This document shows, piece by piece, positions 7,935 to 15,385 of a stretch of 53,198 bases of DNA (positions within the stretch are counted from its first letter, which is position 1; the number at the start of each line of letters is the position of its first letter). Both the position numbers and the translations under genes were made by a program. The notes below the pieces were generated by a model, which ran no database searches, was not told the origin of the DNA, and saw only the letters and a program-made list of their open reading frames with translations. The stretch is from Pseudomonas sp. MWU15-20650. Its GTDB lineage: Bacteria > Pseudomonadota > Gammaproteobacteria > Pseudomonadales > Pseudomonadaceae. The stretch lies in NCBI RefSeq assembly GCF_023242475.1, contig NZ_JALJFG010000044.1, positions 1 through 53,198 on the forward strand, read 5' to 3'.

Positions 7935-8993
7935 ATGGAAAACAGACGAGGCAAAGGGCTTTCATTTGCCAGGCGTATCTACAAGCCAAGGATCATCGGC
8001 CTGGGTATCGGTTGCATCAGCGTCACTGGCGCTCTGTATCCCTTGTCGATGCCCGGTTGGGTCTGGGCACTCTTGTTGTTCAATGGCTATGTCTGGCCCC
8101 ATGCGGCATACCTGATCTCGACCCGCTCGCTTTTTCCCTACCAAGCCGAACAACGCAACATGCTGTATGACTCGTTGCTGGGCGGTTTCTGGGCGGCGGC
8201 CACCCAGTTCACGCCACTGACGGCGGTCACCATTCTGTCGATGATGGCCATGAACAACGTCGCGGCCGGCGGCAAACGCCTGTTCCTGCGCGGGCTATTG
8301 GCACAAGCCGCCGGTACCGGTGTGGCCTGGGGGCTGTTCGGTATTGAGTTCAACCCCAACGTCAGCCTCACCGAGGTCTATACGTCCTTGCCGATGCTGA
8401 CGCTCTATCCGATGGCCATCGGCATGGTCTGCTACCAGTTGGCGATCAAACTGTCAGAACATAAACGTGCCCTCAGTGCCTTGAGTCGCATCGACAGCCT
8501 CACCGGCCTGCTCAACCATGGTTCGTGGAAAGACCTGCTGAACCTCAAGTTCCATAAATGCCAGCAACAACAAGGCCAAGCCACCATCGCCTTGATCGAT
8601 ATCGACCACTTCAAGCAGATCAATGACACCCACGGCCATATCATCGGTGATGCGGTACTGCAGCATGTGAGCCGAGAGTTACGTCAGCACCTGAGGGAAA
8701 ACGACTTGGCCGGCCGTTACGGAGGCGATGAGTTCTGTGTGATTCTTCCGCAAATGCGCCTGGAGGAAGCGGCGCAGGTCATGGAACACCTACGCGAAAC
8801 CTTCAGCAACTATCACAACCCGCAGGTTCCCGGGCTGCGCGTGAGCCTGAGTATCGGCCTGGCGGACTTCCACCCCTCCTTCAGCGATGCCGTCATGTGG
8901 CTCAACGCCGCGGACCGTGCGCTGTACGTCGCCAAGAACACAGGCCGCAACCGGGTGCATGCCAGCGACTGCAGAGTCGCCCGTTCCGCCTGA
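7935..8993 (+). CDS. Diguanylate cyclase, MASE2-GGDEF (DgcC/AdrA-like)
   Basis: 352 residues. Residues 15-170 form a MASE2 membrane sensor with several hydrophobic helices (IIGLGIGCISVTGALYPLS, WALLLFNGYVWPHAAYLIS). The C-terminal GGDEF domain starts at IDSLTGLLNH; the active site is RYGGDEFCVI (GGDEF 263-267). An RxxD inhibitory site (REND, 254-257) lies exactly five residues upstream, so product inhibition by c-di-GMP is expected. The role is c-di-GMP synthesis at the inner membrane, as in AdrA/DgcC, which drives cellulose or biofilm formation. ATG 7935 has CCAGGACACT in front. A soluble PAS-PAS receptor of the BdlA type follows 224 bp later, which suggests a linked biofilm role. Confidence 0.93.
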   Translation: MENRRGKGLSFARRIYKPRIIGLGIGCISVTGALYPLSMPGWVWALLLFNGYVWPHAAYLISTRSLFPYQAEQRNMLYDSLLGGFWAAATQFTPLTAVTILSMMAMNNVAAGGKRLFLRGLLAQAAGTGVAWGLFGIEFNPNVSLTEVYTSLPMLTLYPMAIGMVCYQLAIKLSEHKRALSALSRIDSLTGLLNHGSWKDLLNLKFHKCQQQQGQATIALIDIDHFKQINDTHGHIIGDAVLQHVSRELRQHLRENDLAGRYGGDEFCVILPQMRLEEAAQVMEHLRETFSNYHNPQVPGLRVSLSIGLADFHPSFSDAVMWLNAADRALYVAKNTGRNRVHASDCRVARSA

Positions 8994-9216
8994 GTTGTCC
9001 TACAACACCTCGTCTGAATCTACTCCCGACACCTAGCAGCAATAGCATAATGCCGCCATTGGTCACCTCGCCAAAAATGGTTCTCCCCACGGGACGAACT
9101 TATGGGCAGGCGAGTGACTCTGAAACCGTTGTTCCCCCCCTCTGTCAGCACCAGGAAGCTGGCAATGAGCAAGTCAACCGTGAGGCCGTGGGCCCTACGG
9201 GGTCAGGCGCATTTAC

Positions 9217-10575
9217 ATGGATACCTCATACACTTGCGTGCCCGAGCCCTCCAACATGCTATTTAACGCCCACAAAAAAGCCATCAATACCCTGCAACAC
9301 ACCAATGCCCAACAAGCCAGCCTGCTGGACGCCATCGAGCGCTCCATGGCCGTCATCGAATTCGACCTGCAAGGCACTGTGCTACGGGCCAATGACAACT
9401 TCTTCAAGACCATGGGCTACCGTGCCGAACAGGTTGTGGGCCAGCCTCACCGGATGTTCTGCACACCGGCCTTCGCCCGCAGCGCCGAGTACAACCAACT
9501 GTGGACGCAATTACGCAATGGCCAGTTCCAGTCGGGCACTTTTGAACGAGTGGGCGGCAACGGTCAATCGGTGTGGCTGGAGGCCAGCTACAACCCGGTA
9601 CGTGATGACGCGGGCCGTGTGATCAAAGTGGTGAAGTACGCCATGGACGTCACCCCGCGCCTGCAGGCCGAAAGTGAGGCCAACGCCAAGCTGCAAGCCA
9701 TCGACCGGGCCATGGCGATGATCGAGTTCAACCTCGATGGCACCATCATCAGCGCCAATGCGAACTTCCTGCAGCGCATGGGCTACAGCCTCGCGCAGAT
9801 CCAGGGCAAGCATCATCGTCTGTTCTGCAAGCCGGAGCTGGCCAGCAGCTCGACCTACAGTGAGTTCTGGAAACGCTTGAACCAGGGCGAGATGTTCAGC
9901 GGCCAGTTCGAGCGTATCGACAAGAATGGCCAAACGGTATGGCTCGAAGCCAACTACAACCCGGTGTACGATGCGGGCGGACGCCTGTGCAAGGTGGTGA
10001 AGTTCGCCTCTGATATCACCGCCAGGGTGCAACAACATGCCGCCGACGCCGCAAGCGCCACCCAGGCGTATCACATCTCCCTGCATACCCGGGACATTGC
10101 TGAAAAAGGTGCCCAGGTGATCCAGCAAACGGCCAGCGGCATGCGCGAAATTGCCGCCGACATCGATGCTTCTTCGCAACTGATCGCCAAGCTGGGTGAC
10201 CGCTCGCAGCAGATCACCGCCATCGTCAACACGATTCGCGGTATCGCCGACCAGACCAACCTGCTGGCCCTCAACGCCGCCATCGAAGCGGCACGAGCCG
10301 GCGAGCAAGGTCGTGGCTTTGCCGTGGTCGCCGATGAAGTGCGGCAATTGGCGGCGCGCACCAGCGGTTCCACCGCCGAGATTTCCGACATGATCGCCAT
10401 GATCCAAGAGGAAACGCGACAAGCCATCGACAGCATGGACGCCACCCGCGACCGCGCCGCCCAAGGTGTCGAACTGGCCAATCAGGCGGGCACGGTGATC
10501 CTGCACATTCGCGAAGGTACGGGCGAGGCGGTACAGGCGGTCAGTGCGTTTGCCAATGAACGAGGCAACAACTGA
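9217..10575 (+). CDS. Soluble PAS-PAS chemoreceptor (BdlA-like)
   Basis: 452 residues with no membrane helix or HAMP domain. Two tandem PAS domains each start with AIERSMAVIEF or AIDRAMAMIEF, contain an HR-M/L-FC segment and end with VWLEA-YNPV and VVK-A-DVT/DIT. The signalling helix bundle contains the conserved hairpin tip TIRGIADQTNLLALNAAIEA then GRGFAVVADEVRQLA. This is the architecture of BdlA, the P. aeruginosa dispersal protein, and of energy-sensing receptors. No CheR pentapeptide is present. The start at 9217 is preceded by AGGCG; ATG 9256 is an alternative. A close relative is encoded at 41549-42868. Cofactor (haem or FAD) cannot be told from sequence. Confidence 0.88.
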   Translation: MDTSYTCVPEPSNMLFNAHKKAINTLQHTNAQQASLLDAIERSMAVIEFDLQGTVLRANDNFFKTMGYRAEQVVGQPHRMFCTPAFARSAEYNQLWTQLRNGQFQSGTFERVGGNGQSVWLEASYNPVRDDAGRVIKVVKYAMDVTPRLQAESEANAKLQAIDRAMAMIEFNLDGTIISANANFLQRMGYSLAQIQGKHHRLFCKPELASSSTYSEFWKRLNQGEMFSGQFERIDKNGQTVWLEANYNPVYDAGGRLCKVVKFASDITARVQQHAADAASATQAYHISLHTRDIAEKGAQVIQQTASGMREIAADIDASSQLIAKLGDRSQQITAIVNTIRGIADQTNLLALNAAIEAARAGEQGRGFAVVADEVRQLAARTSGSTAEISDMIAMIQEETRQAIDSMDATRDRAAQGVELANQAGTVILHIREGTGEAVQAVSAFANERGNN

Positions 10576-10650
10576 CCGGTTCTTCATGCGCCTGACAGGA
10601 GGCTCGGTCTATAGTGTTGATTGTCTTTGCATTCAACACTCGAGCCCTCC

Positions 10651-11169
10651 ATGACCCCAGACAAACCAGAAGCCGCCCCCGTCGATCACCTGCGTTTCCA
10701 CCGAGGCCACGCCCACCTGGCACCAACCTTTGGCAATGACACCTTTGCCCTCAAGGCCGAAGCCTTCGCGCGCTTCTTTGGTACACCGACCTTCCTCGGC
10801 GCGCAGACGGCAATCGTGGTGTTGTGGGTGGTGTTGAACGTCACCGGCATCACCCACTTCGACGTCTACCCGTTCATCCTGCTCAACCTGGCCTTCAGCC
10901 TGCAATCGGCCTACGCCGCGCCCCTGATCCTGCTGGCCCAGACACGCCAGGCCGCTCGCGACAAGGCCCAGTCCGACGCCGATGCACAGCACCGCGAAGC
11001 CATCGCCATCGCCAACACCGAACGCCAGGCCCAGGCCGCGCAGACCAACAAACAAATGCTGGAGCTGTTGGAGCAAAACACCCGGCTGACGGAAATGACC
11101 AAGCAATTGACCGAGCGTATTGAAACCCTGACGTGCGAAATGCATGAGCAGTTTATGCGAAAAACCTAA
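10651..11169 (+). CDS. DUF1003 membrane protein
   Basis: 172 residues from ATG 10651. The DUF1003 core is here: RFFGTPTFLGAQTAIVVLWV, then a short loop and FDVYPFILLNLAFSLQSAYAAPLILLAQTRQ, giving two membrane helices with a conserved PF-LLN motif. The tail is charged and alpha-helical, with heptad-like spacing (NKQMLELLEQNTRLTEMTKQ), likely a cytoplasmic coiled coil. No function is established for the family. It ends with a four-base interleaved stop (CTAA) against the convergent LysR gene, leaving no room for a terminator between them. Confidence 0.85.
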   Translation: MTPDKPEAAPVDHLRFHRGHAHLAPTFGNDTFALKAEAFARFFGTPTFLGAQTAIVVLWVVLNVTGITHFDVYPFILLNLAFSLQSAYAAPLILLAQTRQAARDKAQSDADAQHREAIAIANTERQAQAAQTNKQMLELLEQNTRLTEMTKQLTERIETLTCEMHEQFMRKT

Positions 11170-12050
11170 CGCCGCGGCCACCTTACGTGGCTGCCCAACT
11201 CATCAAACAACGCCACCACCGAACGCAGCGCCCGGCAATCGGAGCGCGTCAATAACCACAGCGCCGTGTCACGTCCCGCCAATGCGGGGCTCAGTGGCTG
11301 CAACCCCTCCCCGATTAGAAAATCCGGCAACGCCGCAACCCCCAACCCCGCGCGCACCAGTTCGGTCACCGACAGCATGCTGTTGCAGCGATAACTGGGA
11401 CGCACGCCTGGCAACTGCTCACGGCGCCAGACGACGGTGGGATGATCGGGCAAGAAGTCATCCGGTGCGATCCAGGCCAGGTCGGCCAACGCGCGGCCTT
11501 CGTGCTGACGGGCATACCCGGCACTGGCGCATACTTGATACGCCACCGTCCCCAGGCAACGTCCGACAAGGTGTTCCGGCGGCGTCTTGGTCAGGCGTAG
11601 GGCAATATCCGCGTCGCGGCGACTGAGGTTGGCGAAATCATTGGAGGTGCTCAGTTCCAGGCTCAACGCTGGGTACCCGGGCATGAACTGCGCCAGCGCA
11701 GGCAGCAGCAAGCCTTGTAACACCGAGTCGGTGCAGGTCAGGCGCACCGTGCCGCTGATCACTTCACCGCCTTGCTCCACACCAATGCGTGCGGCCTCCA
11801 GGGCCTGTTCGGCACACTCGGCCTGCTGCGCCAGATTGCTCGCCAGGCTGGTGGGCAAATAACCGCTGCGGCATTTTTCAAACAGGGTCTGGCCCAGGGC
11901 AGCCTCCAGCCGCCGTACCGCACGGAATACGGTGGAGACATCCACCCGCAACAACGCCGCTGCCCGCGCCAAGGTGCCGCCGCGCACCAAGGCGAGGATC
12001 AACGACAGGTCGGGGTAGTCGATCTGATAGTGCGTAGCTGCATTGAGCAT
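11166..12050 (-). CDS. LysR family regulator
   Basis: About 294 residues from ATG 12050. The helix-turn-helix is LILALVRGGTLARAAALL then VDVSTVFRAVRRLEAALGQTLFEK. The effector domain contains VRLTCTDSVLQGLLLPALA and ADIALRLTKTPPEHLVGR, and the end is the usual dimerisation segment. It is divergent from the amidotransferase-like gene (12131); GATTG-N9-CAATC at 12070-12088, a T-N11-A type LysR site, directly precedes a TATAGT -10 for that gene. This makes the amidotransferase/monooxygenase pair its likely target. Longer starts up to 12113 would overlap that promoter and are less likely. Confidence 0.87.
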   Translation of the reverse strand: MLNAATHYQIDYPDLSLILALVRGGTLARAAALLRVDVSTVFRAVRRLEAALGQTLFEKCRSGYLPTSLASNLAQQAECAEQALEAARIGVEQGGEVISGTVRLTCTDSVLQGLLLPALAQFMPGYPALSLELSTSNDFANLSRRDADIALRLTKTPPEHLVGRCLGTVAYQVCASAGYARQHEGRALADLAWIAPDDFLPDHPTVVWRREQLPGVRPSYRCNSMLSVTELVRAGLGVAALPDFLIGEGLQPLSPALAGRDTALWLLTRSDCRALRSVVALFDELGSHVRWPRR

Positions 12051-12130
12051 ATGGGTAAACGCCAATATTGATTGCACGAACGCCAATCTATAGTGCGCAT
12101 CAGGACACCACAAGCCATGGGATGCACACG

Positions 12131-12838
12131 ATGAAAACCACCCACCTGCACCTCGCCCTGATCGGCGATTACGACCCTGATGTTACTGCGCACCAGGCTA
12201 TCGCTGTGGCCCTGCGGCAGGCGGCCGAGGCCCTTGACCTGAGCGTTCACGTCCAATGGCTCGACACCGATACACTCACCACCACCGACCATTTGCACGC
12301 CTTCGACGGCTTTTGGTGTGTGCCCGCCAGCCCCTATCGCGACACCGACGGCGCACTGCGGGCGATACGCTTTGCCCGTGAGCAGCGGCGCCCTTTCCTG
12401 GGTACCTGCGGTGGTTTTCAGCACGCGGTGCTGGAATATGCCCGCAACGTGCTCGGTTGGTCCGATGCCGAGCATGGCGAGCTGGCCCCAGACGCCAAAC
12501 GTGCCGTGATCACACCGCTGACGTGCAGCCTGGTAGAAGCCACCGACACCGTGCGCCTGGTGCCCTACACGCGTATTGCCCAAGCCTACGGCACGCTGGA
12601 TGTCCACGAGGGCTATCACTGCCGCTACGGCATCAACCCCGAGTTTGCCAATGCGCTGCTTGAGGGCGACCTGATCCCCAGCGGCCACGACTCGGCGGGT
12701 GATCTGCGTGCGGTGGAATTGCTTGATCACCCGTTCTTCGTCGCCACGTTGTTCCAACCCGAACGCGCCGCACTCCAGGGCACCACACCCGCGTTGGCGC
12801 TGGCGTTACTCAACGCCTGCCAGGAGGCATCGGTATGA
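12131..12838 (+). CDS. CTP synthase C-terminal-like glutamine amidotransferase homologue
   Basis: About 235 residues. It follows the class I amidotransferase fold as in the C-terminal domain of CTP synthase: LALIGDYDPDV at the start, FWCVPASPYRD, then RRPFLGTCGGFQHAVLEYAR with the nucleophile Cys at about residue 93. The C-terminal block is LLDHPFFVATLFQPER. In CTP synthase the matching block reads QFHPE and its His is catalytic; here that position is Gln. Activity as a glutaminase is therefore doubtful, although homologues are annotated as CTP synthase C-terminal-related proteins. The next gene starts within the stop codon (ATGA), so the two are translationally coupled. The chosen ATG has GGGATG upstream; ATG 12122 is an alternative. 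Confidence 0.8.
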   Translation: MKTTHLHLALIGDYDPDVTAHQAIAVALRQAAEALDLSVHVQWLDTDTLTTTDHLHAFDGFWCVPASPYRDTDGALRAIRFAREQRRPFLGTCGGFQHAVLEYARNVLGWSDAEHGELAPDAKRAVITPLTCSLVEATDTVRLVPYTRIAQAYGTLDVHEGYHCRYGINPEFANALLEGDLIPSGHDSAGDLRAVELLDHPFFVATLFQPERAALQGTTPALALALLNACQEASV

Positions 12839-13158
12839 TCGCCAAGACCCCCGCCCCACCCTACTACGCCGTGATTTTCAGCTCATTGCGCACCGACGGC
12901 GACCAAGGTTATGGCCAGGCCGCCACCCGCATGCTGGAACTGGCGCACGAACAACCGGGCTTTCTCGGCGTGGAATCGGCGCGCGAGGATGGCCTGGGGA
13001 TTACCGTGTCCTATTGGGACAGCGAAGCCGCGATTCTGGCGTGGAAACAGCAGGTCGAACATCGGGCCGTACGTGAACAAGGGCGCTCCACCTGGTACAG
13101 CGCGTTTCATACGCGCGTGTGCAGGGTGGAGCGGGCCTACGGTTTTGATGCGAATTAA
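12835..13158 (+). CDS. Antibiotic biosynthesis monooxygenase (ABM) domain protein
   Basis: 107 residues forming a single ABM ferredoxin-like fold: YYAVIFSSLRTDGDQGYG, ARMLELAHEQPGFLGVESAR and the signature ISVSYWDSEAAILAWKQQVEH-like stretch, then the RSTWYSAFHTRVCRVER ending. Homologues include small cofactor-free oxygenases acting on quinols and also non-catalytic members. It overlaps the amidotransferase-like gene by four bases, so it belongs to the same operon. Its stop interleaves with the stop of the convergent DUF2025 gene (TTAA at 13155-13158). Substrate unknown. Confidence 0.87.
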   Translation: MIAKTPAPPYYAVIFSSLRTDGDQGYGQAATRMLELAHEQPGFLGVESAREDGLGITVSYWDSEAAILAWKQQVEHRAVREQGRSTWYSAFHTRVCRVERAYGFDAN

Positions 13159-13478
13159 CTCACCAGACTGCGTAACGCACTGATCTGCGGGATCTCCACG
13201 CGACGCATATACACCCGCAGTGGCTCGGTGATGTTGATGCGGTCGTCAATGTTCTGATCCAGCAGTAACTGGATGCGTTCACGGGACAAGGTCATGGTGT
13301 GATCGGCTGCGGGTAGCCAGACAAACTCAGCGGTGGGGATGATGCCGTCATCGGCTACGTCCATGCCAAAGGCATCTTCGCTGAAACGCACGATGTACTG
13401 GCCAGTCTTGCGGTTGAGGCCGACGAAACCATGGAGTTGGTCGGCCGCCTGGCAGATGAGCTCGGAAGTGATGCGCAT
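13155..13478 (-). CDS. DUF2025 family protein (PA1123-like)
   Basis: 107 residues from MRITSELICQAADQLHGFVG (ATG 13478), with GQYIVRFSEDAFGMDVADD and RINITEPLRVYMRRVEIPQI. This is the DUF2025 family, small proteins found in Pseudomonas (PA1123 in P. aeruginosa) whose structure is known but whose function is not. No signal peptide or membrane segment is present. Starting at 13478 rather than 13490 matches the family N-terminus. Confidence 0.85.
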   Translation of the reverse strand: MRITSELICQAADQLHGFVGLNRKTGQYIVRFSEDAFGMDVADDGIIPTAEFVWLPAADHTMTLSRERIQLLLDQNIDDRINITEPLRVYMRRVEIPQISALRSLVS

Positions 13479-13711
13479 GGTAAACCTCACTGAAAAGTCC
13501 CACAGGGACTGGAAAGATGGTTTACACGCATGGCAGAAAAATACTGCCCTCTAATGGGGCAGCTTCGACCAAGAATACTGCAACGCCCCGCAAAAAAACC
13601 CAAAAAATTGGCCCGTGCACACGTTAATGTCGGTTTGGTGATGGCGCCTTTCGCAATCAATTGTTAAAAAGGACGCCTTCTCAAAGTTACCTACACGAAA
13701 GGACTTCGCAT

Positions 13712-14863
13712 ATGCCTGTCACGTTTACCAACGGCCCGGTGCCAGCCACTATAGGGAGCACCTTGCTGCTGGCGCTGATGCTCGGCTTTGGCCCTGCACA
13801 GGCTGCCGACCCGATCAGCCCGGCTGAATTGGCAACAAACGAAGGCATCCCATACCCGGCCGTCATTGCTCACCGTGGCGCTTCCTACGACGCTCCCGAA
13901 TCCACCGCAGCGGCCTACAAGCTCGCCCGCGACCTGGGTGCCGACTACCTGGAAATGGACCTGCAGCGCAGTAAAGACGGCGTACTGTTCGCCCTGCACG
14001 ACAACAATCTGCAGCGCACCACCGACGTGGCCACCAAGTTTCCCGAGCGCAAGGACAGCCCGGCCAACGAATTCACCTGGGCCGAACTGCGCACCCTGGA
14101 CGCCGGCAGCTGGTTCAACGCCGCCTACCCGGATCGCGCCCGCCCCGCATTCGTCGGCCTGAGAATCCAGAGCCTGGACGAAATCATCAAGATCGCCGAA
14201 GGCAACCCGCAGCACAAACCCGGCCTGTACATCGAGACCAAGGAGCCCAAGCAGTTCCCGGGTATCGAAGCCGACCTGAAGAACAAGTTGCTGGATAAAG
14301 GCTGGTTGAGTTCGGCCGGCTCCAAACTGGGCAAAAGCAACACCGGTGTGGGCCAGGACAAAGGCCGTGTCGTACTGCAGACATTTGAAAAAGACAGCTT
14401 GAAAGAGCTGCAAAAAGAAATGCCCAACACCCCGAAAATCCTGCTGTTGTGGGTTGGCCCAGGCAGCATCGAGCCCAAATCCACGCAGACGTTCGCAGAG
14501 TCCGGCGAACCGACCAAAGCCGCCTACTACGCCAAGCAAGAGCCGAAGGACGCTGCCGAGTTCGAGAAATGGGTCGACGAGGCCAAGAGCCTGGGCGCCA
14601 TCGGCACGGGCCCCTCGGCCGAGCTGACCAACCACGGCGACCAGAGCTACACCGACTTGGTGAAGCCTGAAATGAACCAACTGACCCACGACAAGGGCCT
14701 GTTGGTGCACGTGTACACCGTCGATGAGCCGGTGGACTTCGAAAAAGTGATGAAGGCCGGCGTCGATGGCATCTTCACCAACCGCGCCGCTGAACTGCTC
14801 AAGTTCTATAAGCGCTGGCCGTCATCAAGCGTGCAGGATCTGCTGAAGGACAATGGCTACTGA
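13712..14863 (+). CDS. glpQ: Periplasmic glycerophosphodiester phosphodiesterase
   Basis: 383 residues from ATG 13712, which has GAAAGGACTTCGC just upstream. A signal peptide ends at about residue 31 (LLLALMLGFGPAQA, then ADPIS). The GDPD barrel shows the catalytic His pair and metal ligands in AHRGASYDAPEST, LEMDLQRSKDGVLFALHD and YIETKEPKQFP; VHVYTVDEPVDFEKVMKAGVDGIFTN closes the barrel. The enzyme hydrolyses deacylated phospholipids to glycerol-3-phosphate plus an alcohol in the periplasm, supplying phosphate and carbon. Length fits periplasmic GlpQ. The 3' region has an inverted repeat (GGTCAGGCC near 14877 and GGCCTGATCC near 14911) that may end the transcript. Confidence 0.92.
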   Translation: MPVTFTNGPVPATIGSTLLLALMLGFGPAQAADPISPAELATNEGIPYPAVIAHRGASYDAPESTAAAYKLARDLGADYLEMDLQRSKDGVLFALHDNNLQRTTDVATKFPERKDSPANEFTWAELRTLDAGSWFNAAYPDRARPAFVGLRIQSLDEIIKIAEGNPQHKPGLYIETKEPKQFPGIEADLKNKLLDKGWLSSAGSKLGKSNTGVGQDKGRVVLQTFEKDSLKELQKEMPNTPKILLLWVGPGSIEPKSTQTFAESGEPTKAAYYAKQEPKDAAEFEKWVDEAKSLGAIGTGPSAELTNHGDQSYTDLVKPEMNQLTHDKGLLVHVYTVDEPVDFEKVMKAGVDGIFTNRAAELLKFYKRWPSSSVQDLLKDNGY

Positions 14864-15029
14864 GTGAAGCCCCAATGGTCAGGCCACCTCGGTGTCGGGG
14901 AGTGACTACGGCCTGATCCTCGGCGATCAGATTGAGCAGACGGCGCAACGGCTTGAACTAATTAAGGGTGGATTAAGTTGCGCGGACTAACCTGATCCCA
15001 CTTAAACAGCTCAGCCAAAAGGAAACACC

Positions 15030-15335
15030 ATGAAAACGTTGACCGCTTTGTTTGCCGCCACTGCCCTGACCCTGACCACCGGCCTGGCTCAGGCGGATGT
15101 TCGCCCGGACCATATCGAGGGCCTGCTCAAATCCGGCGCCGTGAAGCCATTCGAGCAACTCAACGCCGCTGCACTCGCCAAACACGCGGGCGCCACGATT
15201 ACCGACACCGAGCTGGACCACAAAAACGGTGTGCTGGTGTACGAGGTCGACCTGACCGATACCGCCGGCAAGAAGTTTGAAGTGAAACTCGATGCCAAGA
15301 CCGGTGCCGTGTTGGAAGACAAGCAAGACGCTTGA
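15030..15335 (+). CDS. PepSY domain protein, exported
   Basis: 101 residues with a clear signal peptide (MKTLTALFAATALTLTTGLAQA, cut near residue 22). The mature part is one PepSY domain: HIEGLLKSGAVKPFEQLN, GATITDTELDHKNGVLVYEVDL and FEVKLDAKTGAVL. Single-domain PepSY proteins are periplasmic; in other contexts the domain modulates peptidases or associates with sensor systems. AAAAGGAAACACC precedes the ATG. A bidirectional terminator follows at once and is shared with the convergent chemoreceptor gene. Confidence 0.9.
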   Translation: MKTLTALFAATALTLTTGLAQADVRPDHIEGLLKSGAVKPFEQLNAAALAKHAGATITDTELDHKNGVLVYEVDLTDTAGKKFEVKLDAKTGAVLEDKQDA

Positions 15336-15344
15336 GTCGACCTG

Positions 15345-15377
15345 AAAAAAAACGCCACTCTACGTGGCGTTTTTTTA
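15345..15377. terminator. Bidirectional intrinsic terminator
   Basis: ACGCCAC (15352-15358) pairs with GTGGCGT (15364-15370), flanked by an A tract on the left and a T tract on the right. The structure therefore works on both strands and ends both the PepSY gene and the convergent chemoreceptor gene. Confidence 0.9.
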
Positions 15378-15385
15378 TGCCTGGC

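Noticed and set aside
8994..9216. Possible c-di-GMP riboswitch between the cyclase and the receptor
   Set aside because: No GEMM core (CGCACAGGGCAAA-like stretch, tetraloop receptor) could be found on either strand.
10621..10650. Earlier TTG start for the DUF1003 gene
   Set aside because: It lies in the probable promoter region, and ATG 10651 fits the family N-terminus.
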